Of a DNA stretch of 49,542 nt, positions 33,960 through 43,900 are shown one piece after another; positions within the stretch are counted from its first letter, which is position 1, and each line of letters opens with the position of its first letter. The notes under the pieces were generated by a model. It was not told the origin of the DNA. It worked only from the letters and a program-made list of their open reading frames with translations, and searched no databases. Source of the DNA: Candidatus Poseidoniia archaeon (GTDB lineage: Archaea > Thermoplasmatota > Poseidoniia > MGIII > CG-Epi1); assembly GCA_030748895.1 (NCBI GenBank), contig JASMLC010000011.1, positions 1 through 49,542 on the forward strand, read 5' to 3'. The position numbers and the translations under genes are program-made.

Positions 33960-35471
33960 ATGCGATTCGGGGCTGGAGTGCTGCAGGTCGTTGCGCTGGC
34001 TGTCTTGCTGGGCGGCGCGTTGCTGCTGGCGGAGGGCGCCAGCGCGCAGCCGGACTACCGGAACCTGACCGTCGCTGCGAACGAGACGCTGATGCTCGCC
34101 GATGGCGAGTTCGAGGTTGAGGGAAACATCGAGGTTTTTGGAGAGCTGGTGCTCGATAATTGCACCCTGGGAATGAAGATGGCTTCCACTTCGGGTGAGG
34201 GAGAGATTCGTATCCAGCCGGGAGGGTCGCTGACGGTCAGTGACTGTTCCATGAACGCGATAGGGAACCTGAGCTTCTACCAGTTGGTACTTGACCAGAT
34301 GGTCGAGCAGGACCCGGCGAATTCCTCCTCTTATGAGCAGTACTATTCCAGCCTTGCGAACGCCTCGGCGCAGTTCCGCGTCGTCCTCGACGAGGGCGAA
34401 CTGGCGCTGAGCAACGTCACGGTTTCACAGGGTCGCTTCTGGATGGTGGGGGGCAACGCCAGCATGTTTGACGTTTCCAGTAGCGGCCTCAGCCCTATCT
34501 ACGACATTGGCCTCTTCATCGAGGACACAACGTTCCTCGGCGACAGCATTGAGCTCGCCAACTACGCGGTTGGCGTGCGCGCTATTGGCACCTCGCCAAC
34601 GCTGCTCGACACCAGCTACGTCAACTGCACCGTCGACCGTACGCAGGAGTGGTGGCTCACGGTCACCGTCCACGATGGCGATGGCGCGCTGCTCGAGGGT
34701 GTCCACGTCGTGCAGCGAGATGCGGAAGGGCAGACGGTTGATATCGGCGACCCACAAGGCGACGGCAGCAGTGTCCTCTGGGCGCGAGAATACGAAGTGG
34801 TCGCCGGCGTGCGGCAGGATACGCTTTCCACCATCTTCGCCGAGAAATATTTCGGCCTCTATTCGCTGAGCGGGAGCTGGAGCGGAAGCATCTCCGATAA
34901 CCTGCAACTCGACCTGGTGGTCAATACCGACACTTCGCAGATTCGCTTCAGCGACCTGCAGCTTTCGGTCAATGGCGCTTCCGTCACGCCGGGGCAGTCG
35001 GTCGCCAAGTGGAGCACGCTGACAATCAACGCCACCATCGAGAACCCGACCGACTACACGCTGAATTTCGGGGTGCTGCTGGCGGTCAACAACATCAGCG
35101 GCTATGCCTCGGGCTGGGTCGCGCTCGAGCCGCGCAGCAGCGGGACGGTGACGCTGGCGTGGAAGGTTTCGCTCGAGGGCTTCCTCGTCGTGAGCGTGCT
35201 GGCCGACGACCGCACCATGCCGCTTCCCGACCTGCGCACCAACAGCCATATCCAGGTCGCCTCGACCGCGCCCGTAGCCGAGGAGGAACAGCCGTGGCTG
35301 GCACTGCTGCTGCTGCTGGCGCTGGCGGGCGGTGCGGCGTGGGCGCTGCTGGGCGAGGAGGAACAGGACGCCGACGCGGCCGAGGCTGAATCGGCCGACG
35401 CTGAGCCCGAAGAACCGGCCGATAATGAAAGCGCCGACGACGAATCCGGCGACGAATCCGCCGAAGATTGA
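33960..35471 (+). CDS. Membrane-anchored surface protein with CARDB-like domain and acidic tail
   Basis: The 503-residue protein has a signal peptide (VVALAVLLGGALLLAEGASA), a beta-helix-like or repetitive beta ectodomain (NLTVAANETLMLADGEFEVE, IRIQPGGSLTVSDCSM), a CARDB-like domain near 340-420 (WSTLTINATIENPTDYTLNF), a membrane span (LALLLLLALAGGAAWALL) and a highly acidic cytoplasmic tail of about 45 residues (DADAAEAESADAEPEEPADN). Many N-x-S/T sequons suggest glycosylation. Its stop overlaps the TTG start of kae1. Function unknown. Confidence 0.78.
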   Translation: MRFGAGVLQVVALAVLLGGALLLAEGASAQPDYRNLTVAANETLMLADGEFEVEGNIEVFGELVLDNCTLGMKMASTSGEGEIRIQPGGSLTVSDCSMNAIGNLSFYQLVLDQMVEQDPANSSSYEQYYSSLANASAQFRVVLDEGELALSNVTVSQGRFWMVGGNASMFDVSSSGLSPIYDIGLFIEDTTFLGDSIELANYAVGVRAIGTSPTLLDTSYVNCTVDRTQEWWLTVTVHDGDGALLEGVHVVQRDAEGQTVDIGDPQGDGSSVLWAREYEVVAGVRQDTLSTIFAEKYFGLYSLSGSWSGSISDNLQLDLVVNTDTSQIRFSDLQLSVNGASVTPGQSVAKWSTLTINATIENPTDYTLNFGVLLAVNNISGYASGWVALEPRSSGTVTLAWKVSLEGFLVVSVLADDRTMPLPDLRTNSHIQVASTAPVAEEEQPWLALLLLLALAGGAAWALLGEEEQDADAAEAESADAEPEEPADNESADDESGDESAED

Positions 35472-36451
35472 GCGACGCCGTCCTGGGCATCGAGTCCACC
35501 GCACACACCGCCGCTGTCGGCATCGTATCGCCTGACGGGGAAATCATGGCCGACCGCAAGGCGACCTTCACGCCGCCGGCGGGGAGCGGCATCCACCCCC
35601 GTGAGGCGGCCAACCACCATGCCGTGGCGTTGCCGGGGCTCGTCCGCGAGGCGCTCGCTGACGCGAAGCTGGCGCCGTCCGAGCTGGCGCTGGTCGCCTA
35701 CGCGCGCGGCCCCGGCTTGGGGCCGTGCCTGCGCACCGGCGCGACCGCCGCACGGGCGCTGGCGCACGCCCACGGACTGCCGTTTTTAGGGGTGAATCAC
35801 TGCGTTGCGCACCTTGAGATTGGCTTGCTCGAGGGCGCCAGCGACCCGGTGCTGCTCTACCTGAGCGGCGGCAACACGCAGGTCATCGGCTACGCTCACG
35901 GCCGCTATCGCGTCTTCGGCGAGACGCTCGATATCGGCATCGGCAACATGCTTGACAAGTTCGGCCGCGAGGCGGGGCTTGAGTTCCCCGGCGGCCCGAA
36001 GCTCGAAGCGTTGGCCGAGGGGCCGGAGCTGGAGCCGCTGCCCTACTCGGTGAAGGGCATGGACCTGGCGTTCTCAGGGCTGCTGACCGCGGCGCTGCGA
36101 AAGCTCGCCGACGGGATGCCGCTGCCGCGGCTGGCGTACACCATCCAGGAGACAGCGTTCGCGATGGCGTGCGAAGTCGCCGAACGCGCGCTGGCGCACA
36201 CCGGCAAGACCGAGCTGGTGCTCGGCGGCGGCGTCGCCTGCAACGCGCGGCTGCGCGAAATGGCAACGACGATGGCGGACGAGCGCGACGTTGCCTGCTT
36301 CGCCCCCACGAAGGCGTTGTGCGTCGACAACGGCGTGATGATTGCGTGGCTGGGCCACGTGATGCGCGCCGGCGGCTACGAGGCGGGACCGGTCGACGAC
36401 AAGGTCGACCAGCGCTTCCGCACCGACATGGCGGAGGTATCGTGGCGCTAG
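35468..36451 (+). CDS. kae1: tRNA threonylcarbamoyladenosine synthase subunit Kae1
   Basis: The 327-residue protein has the ASKHA fold of Kae1/TsaD: VLGIESTAHTAAVGIV, REAANHHAVALP and VNHCVAHLEIGLL with the metal-binding histidines, YLSGGNTQVIGY, and the LGGGVACNARLRE and CVDNGVMIAW motifs. As part of KEOPS it transfers threonylcarbamoyl to A37 of ANN-reading tRNAs. The TTG start overlaps the stop of the upstream surface-protein gene. bud32 overlaps its end by 10 bases. Confidence 0.96.
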   Translation: MSDAVLGIESTAHTAAVGIVSPDGEIMADRKATFTPPAGSGIHPREAANHHAVALPGLVREALADAKLAPSELALVAYARGPGLGPCLRTGATAARALAHAHGLPFLGVNHCVAHLEIGLLEGASDPVLLYLSGGNTQVIGYAHGRYRVFGETLDIGIGNMLDKFGREAGLEFPGGPKLEALAEGPELEPLPYSVKGMDLAFSGLLTAALRKLADGMPLPRLAYTIQETAFAMACEVAERALAHTGKTELVLGGGVACNARLREMATTMADERDVACFAPTKALCVDNGVMIAWLGHVMRAGGYEAGPVDDKVDQRFRTDMAEVSWR

Positions 36452-37056
36452 AGGCGCGCGGCGCCGAGGCAGTGGTCACGGCCTGCGAGTGGCACGGCCG
36501 CCCCGCGGTCGCGAAGCACCGCAACCGCCGCAGCTACCGCCACCCCGACCTGGAGGCGCGACTGGTGGCGGAGCGGCTGCGTGCCGAGGCGCGGCTGCTC
36601 GAGCGCGCAGCCGAGGCGGGGCTGCCTGTGCCGGCGCTCTACGCGGTCGACCCCGCCGCGGCGACGCTGGTGATGGCGCGACTCCCGGGCGACCCGCTCG
36701 AGCGGGCGCTGCGCGCTCCCGACGGCGCGCGCTGGCTGCCGCAGCTCGGCGCACTACTGGCGCGCATCCACGCGGCGGGCATCGTCCACGGCGACCCAAC
36801 CACCAGCAATTTTGTTGCTGACGGCGAGCGCCAGCTCGCCGTCATAGACTTCGGCCTTGGCTCCGCGAGCGACGATGACGAGCAGCGCGCGACCGACCTG
36901 AGGGTGCTGCTCGAATCGCTCGAGGCGCACCACCCCGAGCTCGCGGCGCGCGAGCCGCTGCTCGCCGCGTACGGCGAGTGGGGCGGCGCTGCCGGCGTGC
37001 TGGAGCGGCTGGCGGCGCTCGAGCAACGCGGGCGCTACAACTTGGTGCGCGGTTAA
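36442..37056 (+). CDS. bud32: KEOPS kinase/ATPase Bud32
   Basis: From the GTG at 36442 (VALEARGAEAVV) the product has 204 residues, the normal size for stand-alone Bud32. Features are the catalytic Lys region AVAKHRNRRSYRHPDL, the ERLRAEARLL helix with the conserved Glu, IVHGDPTTSNFV (catalytic loop) and AVIDFGLGSASDDDEQRATD (metal-binding D-F-G). It supports Kae1 in t6A synthesis. In many archaea the two are fused as Kae1-Bud32; here they are separate genes in different frames overlapping by 10 bases. Confidence 0.95.
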   Translation: MALEARGAEAVVTACEWHGRPAVAKHRNRRSYRHPDLEARLVAERLRAEARLLERAAEAGLPVPALYAVDPAAATLVMARLPGDPLERALRAPDGARWLPQLGALLARIHAAGIVHGDPTTSNFVADGERQLAVIDFGLGSASDDDEQRATDLRVLLESLEAHHPELAAREPLLAAYGEWGGAAGVLERLAALEQRGRYNLVRG

Positions 37057-37125
37057 TCCACTTTCCCCGTTTTCCGCAAAAAGGTGGGACACACTTTTCA
37101 TCTCTAATACATTTTGCCGTTAACT

Positions 37126-37133
37126 TTAAATAT
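37126..37133 (+). promoter_or_regulatory. TATA box upstream of a predicted 25-codon ORF
   Basis: tttaaata sits in an A/T-rich stretch 24-31 bases before the GTG at 37157, the standard leaderless spacing in this window. The 250-base gap between bud32 and the next large gene otherwise holds T-rich runs just after bud32 (possible terminator) and a second box gttaaga (37280-37286) 23-29 bases before the ATG at 37309. Confidence 0.5.
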
Positions 37134-37156
37134 AATCAGTTATACTTGATACATCC

Positions 37157-37234
37157 GTGATTGGTTACCTGAAACTCCTCGTGCTTGTGTTGCCGTGGGA
37201 GCTTTTCCTGTTGCCGCTCATCTTCGGCCACTGA
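37157..37234 (+). CDS. Candidate 25-residue hydrophobic micro-protein
   Basis: A GTG-initiated ORF encodes 25 residues that are nearly all hydrophobic (starting MIGYLKLLVLVLP and ending LPLIFGH), long enough for one membrane span. Its start is 24-31 bases after a strong TATA-like box and there is no other coding use for this A/T-rich gap. It is followed 75 bases later by the large beta-propeller surface-protein gene, which has its own box. No family is recognised and chance cannot be excluded at this length. Confidence 0.35.
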   Translation: MIGYLKLLVLVLPWELFLLPLIFGH

Positions 37235-37308
37235 ACTTTTTACGCTGTCGCAGCGCCGCACTTTTGCGCTTGACGAACCGTTAAGAACGCCGACGGCTTC
37301 GCCGGCCG

Positions 37309-39906
37309 ATGGCGAGCGGCGTGGACGCGGGAGGCAGCCGGGCGCACCGCGCCGCCGGCGCGAGCTTGCTTCTGCTCGTGGCGCTGGCGTACCTCACGCT
37401 TGGGGCCGACGCCGAGAAGGCGCCGGAGTGGGAATATATCCTGCCGAGCCCGGCGACCGACATCGCGCTCTCGGACGACGGCGTCAACCTCTCGGCGGGC
37501 TGGGGCAACAGGCTCGGCTGGTTCTACAGCAACTCGTCGGTGCCGCTGAAGAACTTCCAGCGCGACGCCGCGGGGCCGATGGCGCTCTCGGCCGACGGCA
37601 AGTACCTCTTCGCCGCCGGTGAGGGCAATGACGGCGGGCAGAAGCTGACGCTGTGGGAGGAGCGCGCCAAGGAGTGGAATCCGCCTTACGGGGCGGCGAT
37701 GACCATCACCGACGTTGACGCCTCGGCCGACGGCGCATACCTCGTGGCGGGCGACTACAATGGCAACATCTACGTCTTCCGCCGGCAATCGAGCACCCCT
37801 ATCTGGACCGCCTCGCTGAGCGAGATTGGCGTGCTGCAGGTGGCGATTTCGCCCGGCGGAACGTGGGTCGCGGCGGGAACGCAGAGTGGCGAAATCCACC
37901 TATACGAGCGCTCCTCGGGCAACGAGTCCTGGGTCTATCCCAGCGCTCCGCGAATCTATGACTTGGAATTCGCGCGCGAGGCGCCGCTGCTGGCGGTCGC
38001 GTCGGGCTCCGCAAACTCGGGCCAGCTCTACCTATTCTCCAACGCCAGCAGTGAGCCGCTGGTCGACTACCCCATCTCGAAGGCGGTCACGTCCGTCGCG
38101 GTCCACCGCAATGGCAGCTGGCTGGCGGGTGGCGCCGACGACGGCAAGGTCTACCTGATCTCGGCGCAGACCGGCCTCGAGGCGTGGAGCTACAGCCTCG
38201 GCACCTCGGTCGACGACATCGCCGCCAACGGCGTCGGGACGCACCTGCTGGCGGGCGGCGGCAACAAGCAACTGGCACTGCTCGCGGTGGCCGACGGCGT
38301 GCCACTCTGGACTACGACGGTCGAGGACCCCATCACCTGCGTCGCCGCCTCATGGCGCGGCGAATACCTCGCGGTGGGGCAGGATGACCGGCTGGCGCTC
38401 TTCTACGAAGCGGCGCTCGACAACCAGCCGCCCAACGCCACCATCGTCTCGATAGCGCCGTCGACCGCAATGCCGGGCTGGAACGTCACCTTCAGCGGCA
38501 GCGGCGAGGATTCGGACGGGAACGTCGTCGGCTACTACTGGCGCTCGTCGCGCGACGGCGGGCTCTCCAACGAGGCGCAGTTCAACGTCTCGTGGCTCTC
38601 GGCGGGCTACCACACCATCTTCCTGAAAGTGCAGGACAACGACGGTCTCTGGGGCGCCGAGGTCTCGACCGAGGTCGCGATTGGCGACTTCCCGACCGCG
38701 ACGCTCGAGCCAGTCATCCCCTGCCCCGGGGCGGGCGAGTGTGTCGTCAACCAGGGCGACGCAGTCACCTTCACCGGCAGCGGGACGCCGCTCACCAACG
38801 TCTCGGCCGCCATCAACGCCTTCTGGTGGGAGTCGTCACGCGACGGCCCGCTCTCGACCGCGGCGCAGTTCTCGACCAGCGCGCTGTCGCGCGGCTGGCA
38901 CACCATCACTTTCCGCATCAGCAACACCGACGGCTTCTGGTCGCCCAACGTCACCGCCACGCTGCGCGTCAACGGGCAGCCGACCGCCTACATCGCCAGT
39001 GTCTCGCCCAACCCGGCGCTGGTGGGGCAGACGGTGATGCTCTCGGGCGACGGCCTCGACCCCGAAGACGACGCGGTCACCTACCTCTGGAACTCGAGCC
39101 GCGACGGCTTCCTCGGCGACAGCATGCTGCTCTACCTCGGGCAGCTCTCGGTCGGCGAGCACCTCGTCACGCTGGCGGTGCGCGACTCCGACGGCTTCTG
39201 GAGCGCTTCGGTCAACCGCACGCTGGCGGTCTGGTCGCCGCCGACCGTTACCGCCCTTTGCCCTGAGGACGGCATCGTCGGCGAGGAATTGAACTTCAGC
39301 GCCAACGCGAGCGACTCCGACGGGCAGGTCATCCTCTACGAATGGGACTTCCAGTCGCCGACAGGGGTGTTGCTGAAGGTGGATGACTTCGGCGCGACGC
39401 CCGACGCATACAAGATCTACGATCGCATGCCGCCAGACGAAGAGAATCCTTTCTACAACGTCGTGCTGCGAGTTACTGACAACGACAGCCTCTCGTCGAC
39501 CGCCAACTGCGTCGTCTTCATGTCCGAGCCGGCGCTGCCGGCCACGACTGGCGGCGCCGGCGGCAGCGGAGGCTTCTCGCTCGACCTCGGCGAGGTGGCC
39601 GGCATCCCCGCTACAACGCTACTCGCGGGGACGCTATTGCTAGTGCTGCTAATGGTCGGCGGAACCATGTTCATGACCCGCGAGCGGGCGCCGCCGCCGC
39701 TGGTCGCGCCCACCCCGCTCCCGCCCCCGGCCGCCGCACCATCGCCCATCAGGCGACGCAAGAAGCGGGTGCGTCGCAAGGCGGCCGCGGAGACCGTGAC
39801 TATCGAATGCCCCGGCTGTAGCGCACGCATGGAAGTGCCGAAGACCGGCGGGGTGCAGACGGTAGAGTGCGACTCCTGCGGCCTCTCGGGCGAGATGGAG
39901 CTGTAG
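37309..39906 (+). CDS. Surface beta-propeller/PKD-like protein with cytoplasmic zinc ribbon
   Basis: The 865-residue protein has an N-terminal hydrophobic signal (AGASLLLLVALAYLTLGADA), then WD40/PQQ-like blades to about residue 365 (DGKYLFAAGEGN, DGAYLVAGDYNGNIYVFRRQ, GKVYLISAQTGLEAWSY). About four Ig/PKD-like domains follow (NVTFSGSGEDSDGNVVGYYW, LSGDGLDPEDDAVTYLWNSS). A span (TTLLAGTLLLVLLMVGGTMF) leads to a Pro-rich then basic linker (RRRKKRVRRKAA) and a C-terminal zinc ribbon (IECPGCSARMEV ... VECDSCGLSG). The ribbon is therefore predicted to be inside the cell. Role unknown; a sensor or envelope scaffold is an inference. Confidence 0.82.
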   Translation: MASGVDAGGSRAHRAAGASLLLLVALAYLTLGADAEKAPEWEYILPSPATDIALSDDGVNLSAGWGNRLGWFYSNSSVPLKNFQRDAAGPMALSADGKYLFAAGEGNDGGQKLTLWEERAKEWNPPYGAAMTITDVDASADGAYLVAGDYNGNIYVFRRQSSTPIWTASLSEIGVLQVAISPGGTWVAAGTQSGEIHLYERSSGNESWVYPSAPRIYDLEFAREAPLLAVASGSANSGQLYLFSNASSEPLVDYPISKAVTSVAVHRNGSWLAGGADDGKVYLISAQTGLEAWSYSLGTSVDDIAANGVGTHLLAGGGNKQLALLAVADGVPLWTTTVEDPITCVAASWRGEYLAVGQDDRLALFYEAALDNQPPNATIVSIAPSTAMPGWNVTFSGSGEDSDGNVVGYYWRSSRDGGLSNEAQFNVSWLSAGYHTIFLKVQDNDGLWGAEVSTEVAIGDFPTATLEPVIPCPGAGECVVNQGDAVTFTGSGTPLTNVSAAINAFWWESSRDGPLSTAAQFSTSALSRGWHTITFRISNTDGFWSPNVTATLRVNGQPTAYIASVSPNPALVGQTVMLSGDGLDPEDDAVTYLWNSSRDGFLGDSMLLYLGQLSVGEHLVTLAVRDSDGFWSASVNRTLAVWSPPTVTALCPEDGIVGEELNFSANASDSDGQVILYEWDFQSPTGVLLKVDDFGATPDAYKIYDRMPPDEENPFYNVVLRVTDNDSLSSTANCVVFMSEPALPATTGGAGGSGGFSLDLGEVAGIPATTLLAGTLLLVLLMVGGTMFMTRERAPPPLVAPTPLPPPAAAPSPIRRRKKRVRRKAAAETVTIECPGCSARMEVPKTGGVQTVECDSCGLSGEMEL

Positions 39907-39949
39907 GGCCCTCCTTTTTATCGGTGCTCGCCATCACCGGCGCAGCCAT

Positions 39950-40450
39950 ATGAAACGTACCAAGTTAATCAACGACCCGGCCGAGCTGGTAGCCCTGTTC
40001 CGGTCGGTGGATTCGCCCGAGCGACGTGCGGTGCTCGCACTGCTGGCGGGAGGCTGGACTCTGACGAGTGAGCTGGCCGAGAAGTTCGGTGACGAGGCGT
40101 TCGCCGCCATCACCTATTTCGAGAAATTCAAGCTGGTTGAGTCGCGCTGGGAAGTGAAGGATGGCAAGCCCGAGAAGGCATACCGCACCTTCTACAACGC
40201 GTTCCAGGTCTCGACCTCGCTCACCTTCGAGGAGACCGAGCAGCTGCTGACAGTAGTGCTTATGACGCCCGCGGAGTTCGATGAAATCGAAGGAAAAATC
40301 ATGGAGATGGTTGGTGACGAGGGGCGCTTCGCCAATGACATCTCGCGCGAGCTTGAGCTGACCTCGTTACAGCTCAAGGGGCTGGTGCGCCGCTCGGTCA
40401 AGTTCGACTTCCGTGGCCATAATATAATCCCTATTCGTGAGGAGAAGTGA
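39950..40450 (+). CDS. Winged-helix (ArsR-like) transcription regulator
   Basis: The 166-residue protein has an N-terminal winged helix (ELVALFRSVDSPERRAVLAL, LTSELAEKFGDEAFAAITYF, KLVESRWEVKDGKPEKAYRT) as in ArsR-like archaeal regulators, then a C-terminal region with a second helical part (EEFDEIEGKIMEMV-like, FANDISRELELTSLQLKGLV). No metal-binding Cys is seen. A T-rich box (tttttatc) lies 27-34 bases before the ATG. The stop overlaps the start of the next membrane-protein gene, so it may control or report on the neighbouring envelope genes (inference). Confidence 0.8.
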   Translation: MKRTKLINDPAELVALFRSVDSPERRAVLALLAGGWTLTSELAEKFGDEAFAAITYFEKFKLVESRWEVKDGKPEKAYRTFYNAFQVSTSLTFEETEQLLTVVLMTPAEFDEIEGKIMEMVGDEGRFANDISRELELTSLQLKGLVRRSVKFDFRGHNIIPIREEK

Positions 40451-40956
40451 TGGACGAACCCGATATTGACGGCAGCCTGCCCGGCGACGAGGAAGAGGAG
40501 GAAGAACAGCCGGTGCGGCGCGAAAGCGAGCCGGCGGTACGGCGTCAGGGCACGCCCCCCGCCCCGCGTTCCGCTCCCGAGTCGGCGAGCAACTGGGGCG
40601 ACTTCTCCGAGGGCGCGTCGTCAGACGCGATGCGTGAGAAGCTGTCGCTGATTGCGGGCGCCGGCTTCACGACGCTGCTGGCGTACTTCTATTTCTTTAT
40701 CTACATGGTCGAAAAGGATATGCTACAGCTGGCGATAGTAGTCACCGTCCTGGTTGCAGTCTCGCTCTGGTTCTACATGCGTGGCGCTGCCCGGATGGAT
40801 CCGGTGCGCGCCAACTTTTTCGCCGGAGTCATTGGCATCCTCGCGCTCATCGTGCTGTGGCAGGGATGGGACGCTGCAAAGCAGCACCTCATCATCTCGG
40901 CGCTGCTCTCCGCATTCTCGACCTTCTGCTTCCTCAAGGCGTCCGAACTGGAGTAG
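40450..40956 (+). CDS. Small membrane protein with acidic N-terminus
   Basis: From the ATG at 40450, sharing bases with the stop of the upstream regulator, the product has 168 residues. The first about 60 are acidic and Pro-rich (PGDEEEEEEQPVRRESEP), probably disordered and cytoplasmic. Four hydrophobic segments follow (LIAGAGFTTLLAYFYFFIYM, LAIVVTVLVAVSLWFYM, FFAGVIGILALIVLW, HLIISALLSAFSTFCF). No family recognised. The M6 protease gene begins 12 bases after its stop. Confidence 0.7.
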   Translation: MDEPDIDGSLPGDEEEEEEQPVRRESEPAVRRQGTPPAPRSAPESASNWGDFSEGASSDAMREKLSLIAGAGFTTLLAYFYFFIYMVEKDMLQLAIVVTVLVAVSLWFYMRGAARMDPVRANFFAGVIGILALIVLWQGWDAAKQHLIISALLSAFSTFCFLKASELE

Positions 40957-40968
40957 GGTTTGACTGGC

Positions 40969-43900
40969 ATGCGCGGCTCCGTGCGTTGGGCAATTCTGTT
41001 CCTGCCGCTACTCGCGCTGCTACTGCTGCCGCCAGCGGCCGCGGTGCCGGCGCTGCCGTACGACCTCGCGCCGCAGCCGCCGGGCCACGCGCCGCCGCAG
41101 GACCAGCAGACCGAGCAGCCGCAGCTGGCGCAGCGCGACTGGATTGGCGACGCGCACCTGCTGGTGCTGCTCATCCAGTTCCCCGACTATCCGGCCGACA
41201 GCGACCACGACATCGCGTACTACGAGGAGCTGCTGTTTGCGCGCGAGGCGGGCTCGATGTGGGACTTCTTCGACGAGAACTCGTACGGGCAGTTCAACAT
41301 CTCGGGAACGGTCGTCCCGCAATGGCTCAACGCCAGCGAGAACATGTCCTACTACGGTGAATACGAGTTCCAGAATTCGGAAGCGCAGGGTAACGCGCAG
41401 ACGCTGGTACGCGAGGCGGTCGCGCTGGCGCAGCCGTTCGTCAACTTCAGCCACTTCGACCGTGACGACGACGGCAATCTTGACCACCTGATCATCGTCC
41501 ACTCGGGGCCGACCGACGAGTCGAACGGCGGCGGCGGCCCCGCCGGTGACGACGCCATCTGGTCTCATCGCTGGGCGATTTCGGCCGAATACCGCAACGG
41601 GACGCGCATAAGCGGCTACGCGATGCAGGGTGAGGGGACGCCAATGGGAGTCTTCGGTCATGAGTTCGCCCACGACCTCGGGTTGCCGGACCTTTACGAT
41701 ACAGACTATTCTTCCTCAGGCATTGGGCACTGGGGCATGATGTCAGGCGGCTCCTGGCTCAATGGCGGTGACACACCAGCCCAGCTCTGTGCCTGGTCCA
41801 AGATATTCCTGGGGTGGGTAGAACCTGCCCTGCCCCTCGCGGGGGAAGGGGAGTACAACCTCTCGCGTGTCGAGGACAATGCCTCTATCATGAAGATTCC
41901 TATTGACGGCCTCGGCGGCCGCGAATACTTCCTGCTCGAGAACCGGCAGAACGTGGGCTACGACACCTACCTCCCCGGGCATGGCCTGCTAATCTGGCAT
42001 ATTGACGAGGACGGTAGCCAGTCGAACGACGCGCATAGGCGAGTTCACCTGGAGGAGGCCGACAACAACAACAACCCGAAGCAGTCGAGTGATCCGTGGG
42101 CAAATATCACCAGTGGCTTCACCAATATCTCGAGTCCGGACAGCGACGACTATGACGGAGCGGAGACGCACATAGGTGTCATCAATATATCAATCTCGGG
42201 CAACGTGATGACGTTCGAGCTGCAGCTTCCGTCCGATCTGGCGATAATACGTGCCGACCCCGCCTGGGCCGAGGTTCACCAGCCGACACTGCTGCAGATT
42301 GTAGTGGAGAACACTGGCTTCGAGCACTTGAATGCGACGCTGGTCCTGGAGGGAATGGTAGAGCGCACCGTCGCGGTACCGTGGCTCCCACCCGGAGGAA
42401 GCTGGGAGTGGAGCGAAGCATGGACCCCGGACGCATGGGGGGATTATGCGTTCGAGGCGGAGCTGCTGGTAGATGATGACGAGCCGGACAATAATGCCCT
42501 CTCGCATTCGTTCTCGACTACAGTCGTCATAATGTTCGAGGAATTCGAGAACGGCCTTGCGTGGCCAGTTGCCAACGACAGTCTCTGGAACACGACAGAT
42601 ACACGCAGCTATGGCGGTGAAAGTGCGCTCTGGTGCGGTGCTGGGACAGGCTATAACGATGACATGGACGACGTGCTGCTGCTGCCGCCACTCGAACTCG
42701 GAAACTTTGACTCGGCATGGCTTGATTTCGCACACTGGTATCGAACCGAGGCGAACTACGACGGCGGCGTAGTCGAGTATTCCACCGACGGCGAGAACTG
42801 GACGCTGCTCGAGCCCGAGGGTGGTTACCCTGGCAGTGCCAGCGCCGCGAACGGCAGCGCCTTCGCCGGCGGCTCGGGCGGCTGGGTGAAGGCCAGCTTC
42901 AACCTGACCGGCTTCGACAGCGTGCAACTACGACTACGTTTCGCGAGTGACTTCGGTTCGGTTGATGAGGGCTGGTTCGTTGATGACCTGCTAATCCACG
43001 GCCGCCCCTACTACGGTGTCGCTGCGCCACCCCAGATATCGTTCATAATCCCACCTGATTCGGTCGGCAACACGAGCGTCCTGTTCACCAACACTGGCGT
43101 CTTCGATGACGATTATATGATTTCCTTGGACCTCCCGGCGGGCTGGAACGGCAGCGTTCCCGCCGACTCCAGTGCCACTGCGGGTGAAACAGTCGGATTA
43201 ATGCTCGAGCTCCAGCTGCCCGAGCAGGTGCTGATGGGCAACTACAGCGGCTGGCTGAACATCACATCGCAGACTGACGCGAACTCCACCGTATCGGTGT
43301 GGCTACACATCGAGGTACCGGATGTGCACCTGCTCGCGGTCACGCCTCTGGCGCCGGCGAGTGGCCTGCCGGGGACGAACATCACCTTCACGCTTACGCT
43401 GCGCAACGACGGCAACGTGCCGGAGAGCGTTGCTGTCGGAATCACGGCTGGCGCGTGGGCGGTCGCGGCGCCCGCTAATCTCACCATCGGACCGTACGCG
43501 ACGCTCGAGTTCAACGTCACCGTCACCGTCCCCGAGGTGCTAGCGGGCAGCCTGCTGTCGACCACGGTCAATCTCGCAGCCGAGGAGACGAACGCAAACG
43601 CATTACTGCGATTAACAGTCGAGCAGCGGGAGCAGCCTGGAATCGAGCTGGCGCTGCCGGGCGAGTTCCGCCCGGCCGAGACGCGCAACACCACGCTCAC
43701 ACTCTACAACTACGGCAACGGCTTCGCCAGCATGGAGCTGGCGCTCGCGGCGCCCGCCAACTGGACCATCGGTGGCTGGAACGCGACGTCGACGGTGGCG
43801 GCGTGGAGCAACATCACCGTCATCGTGCAGCTTACCGCTCCCGCCGGCGACATCGTCGCCGGCAGCGGAGCGCTATACGTGCAGCTCCAGCACGGCAGCG

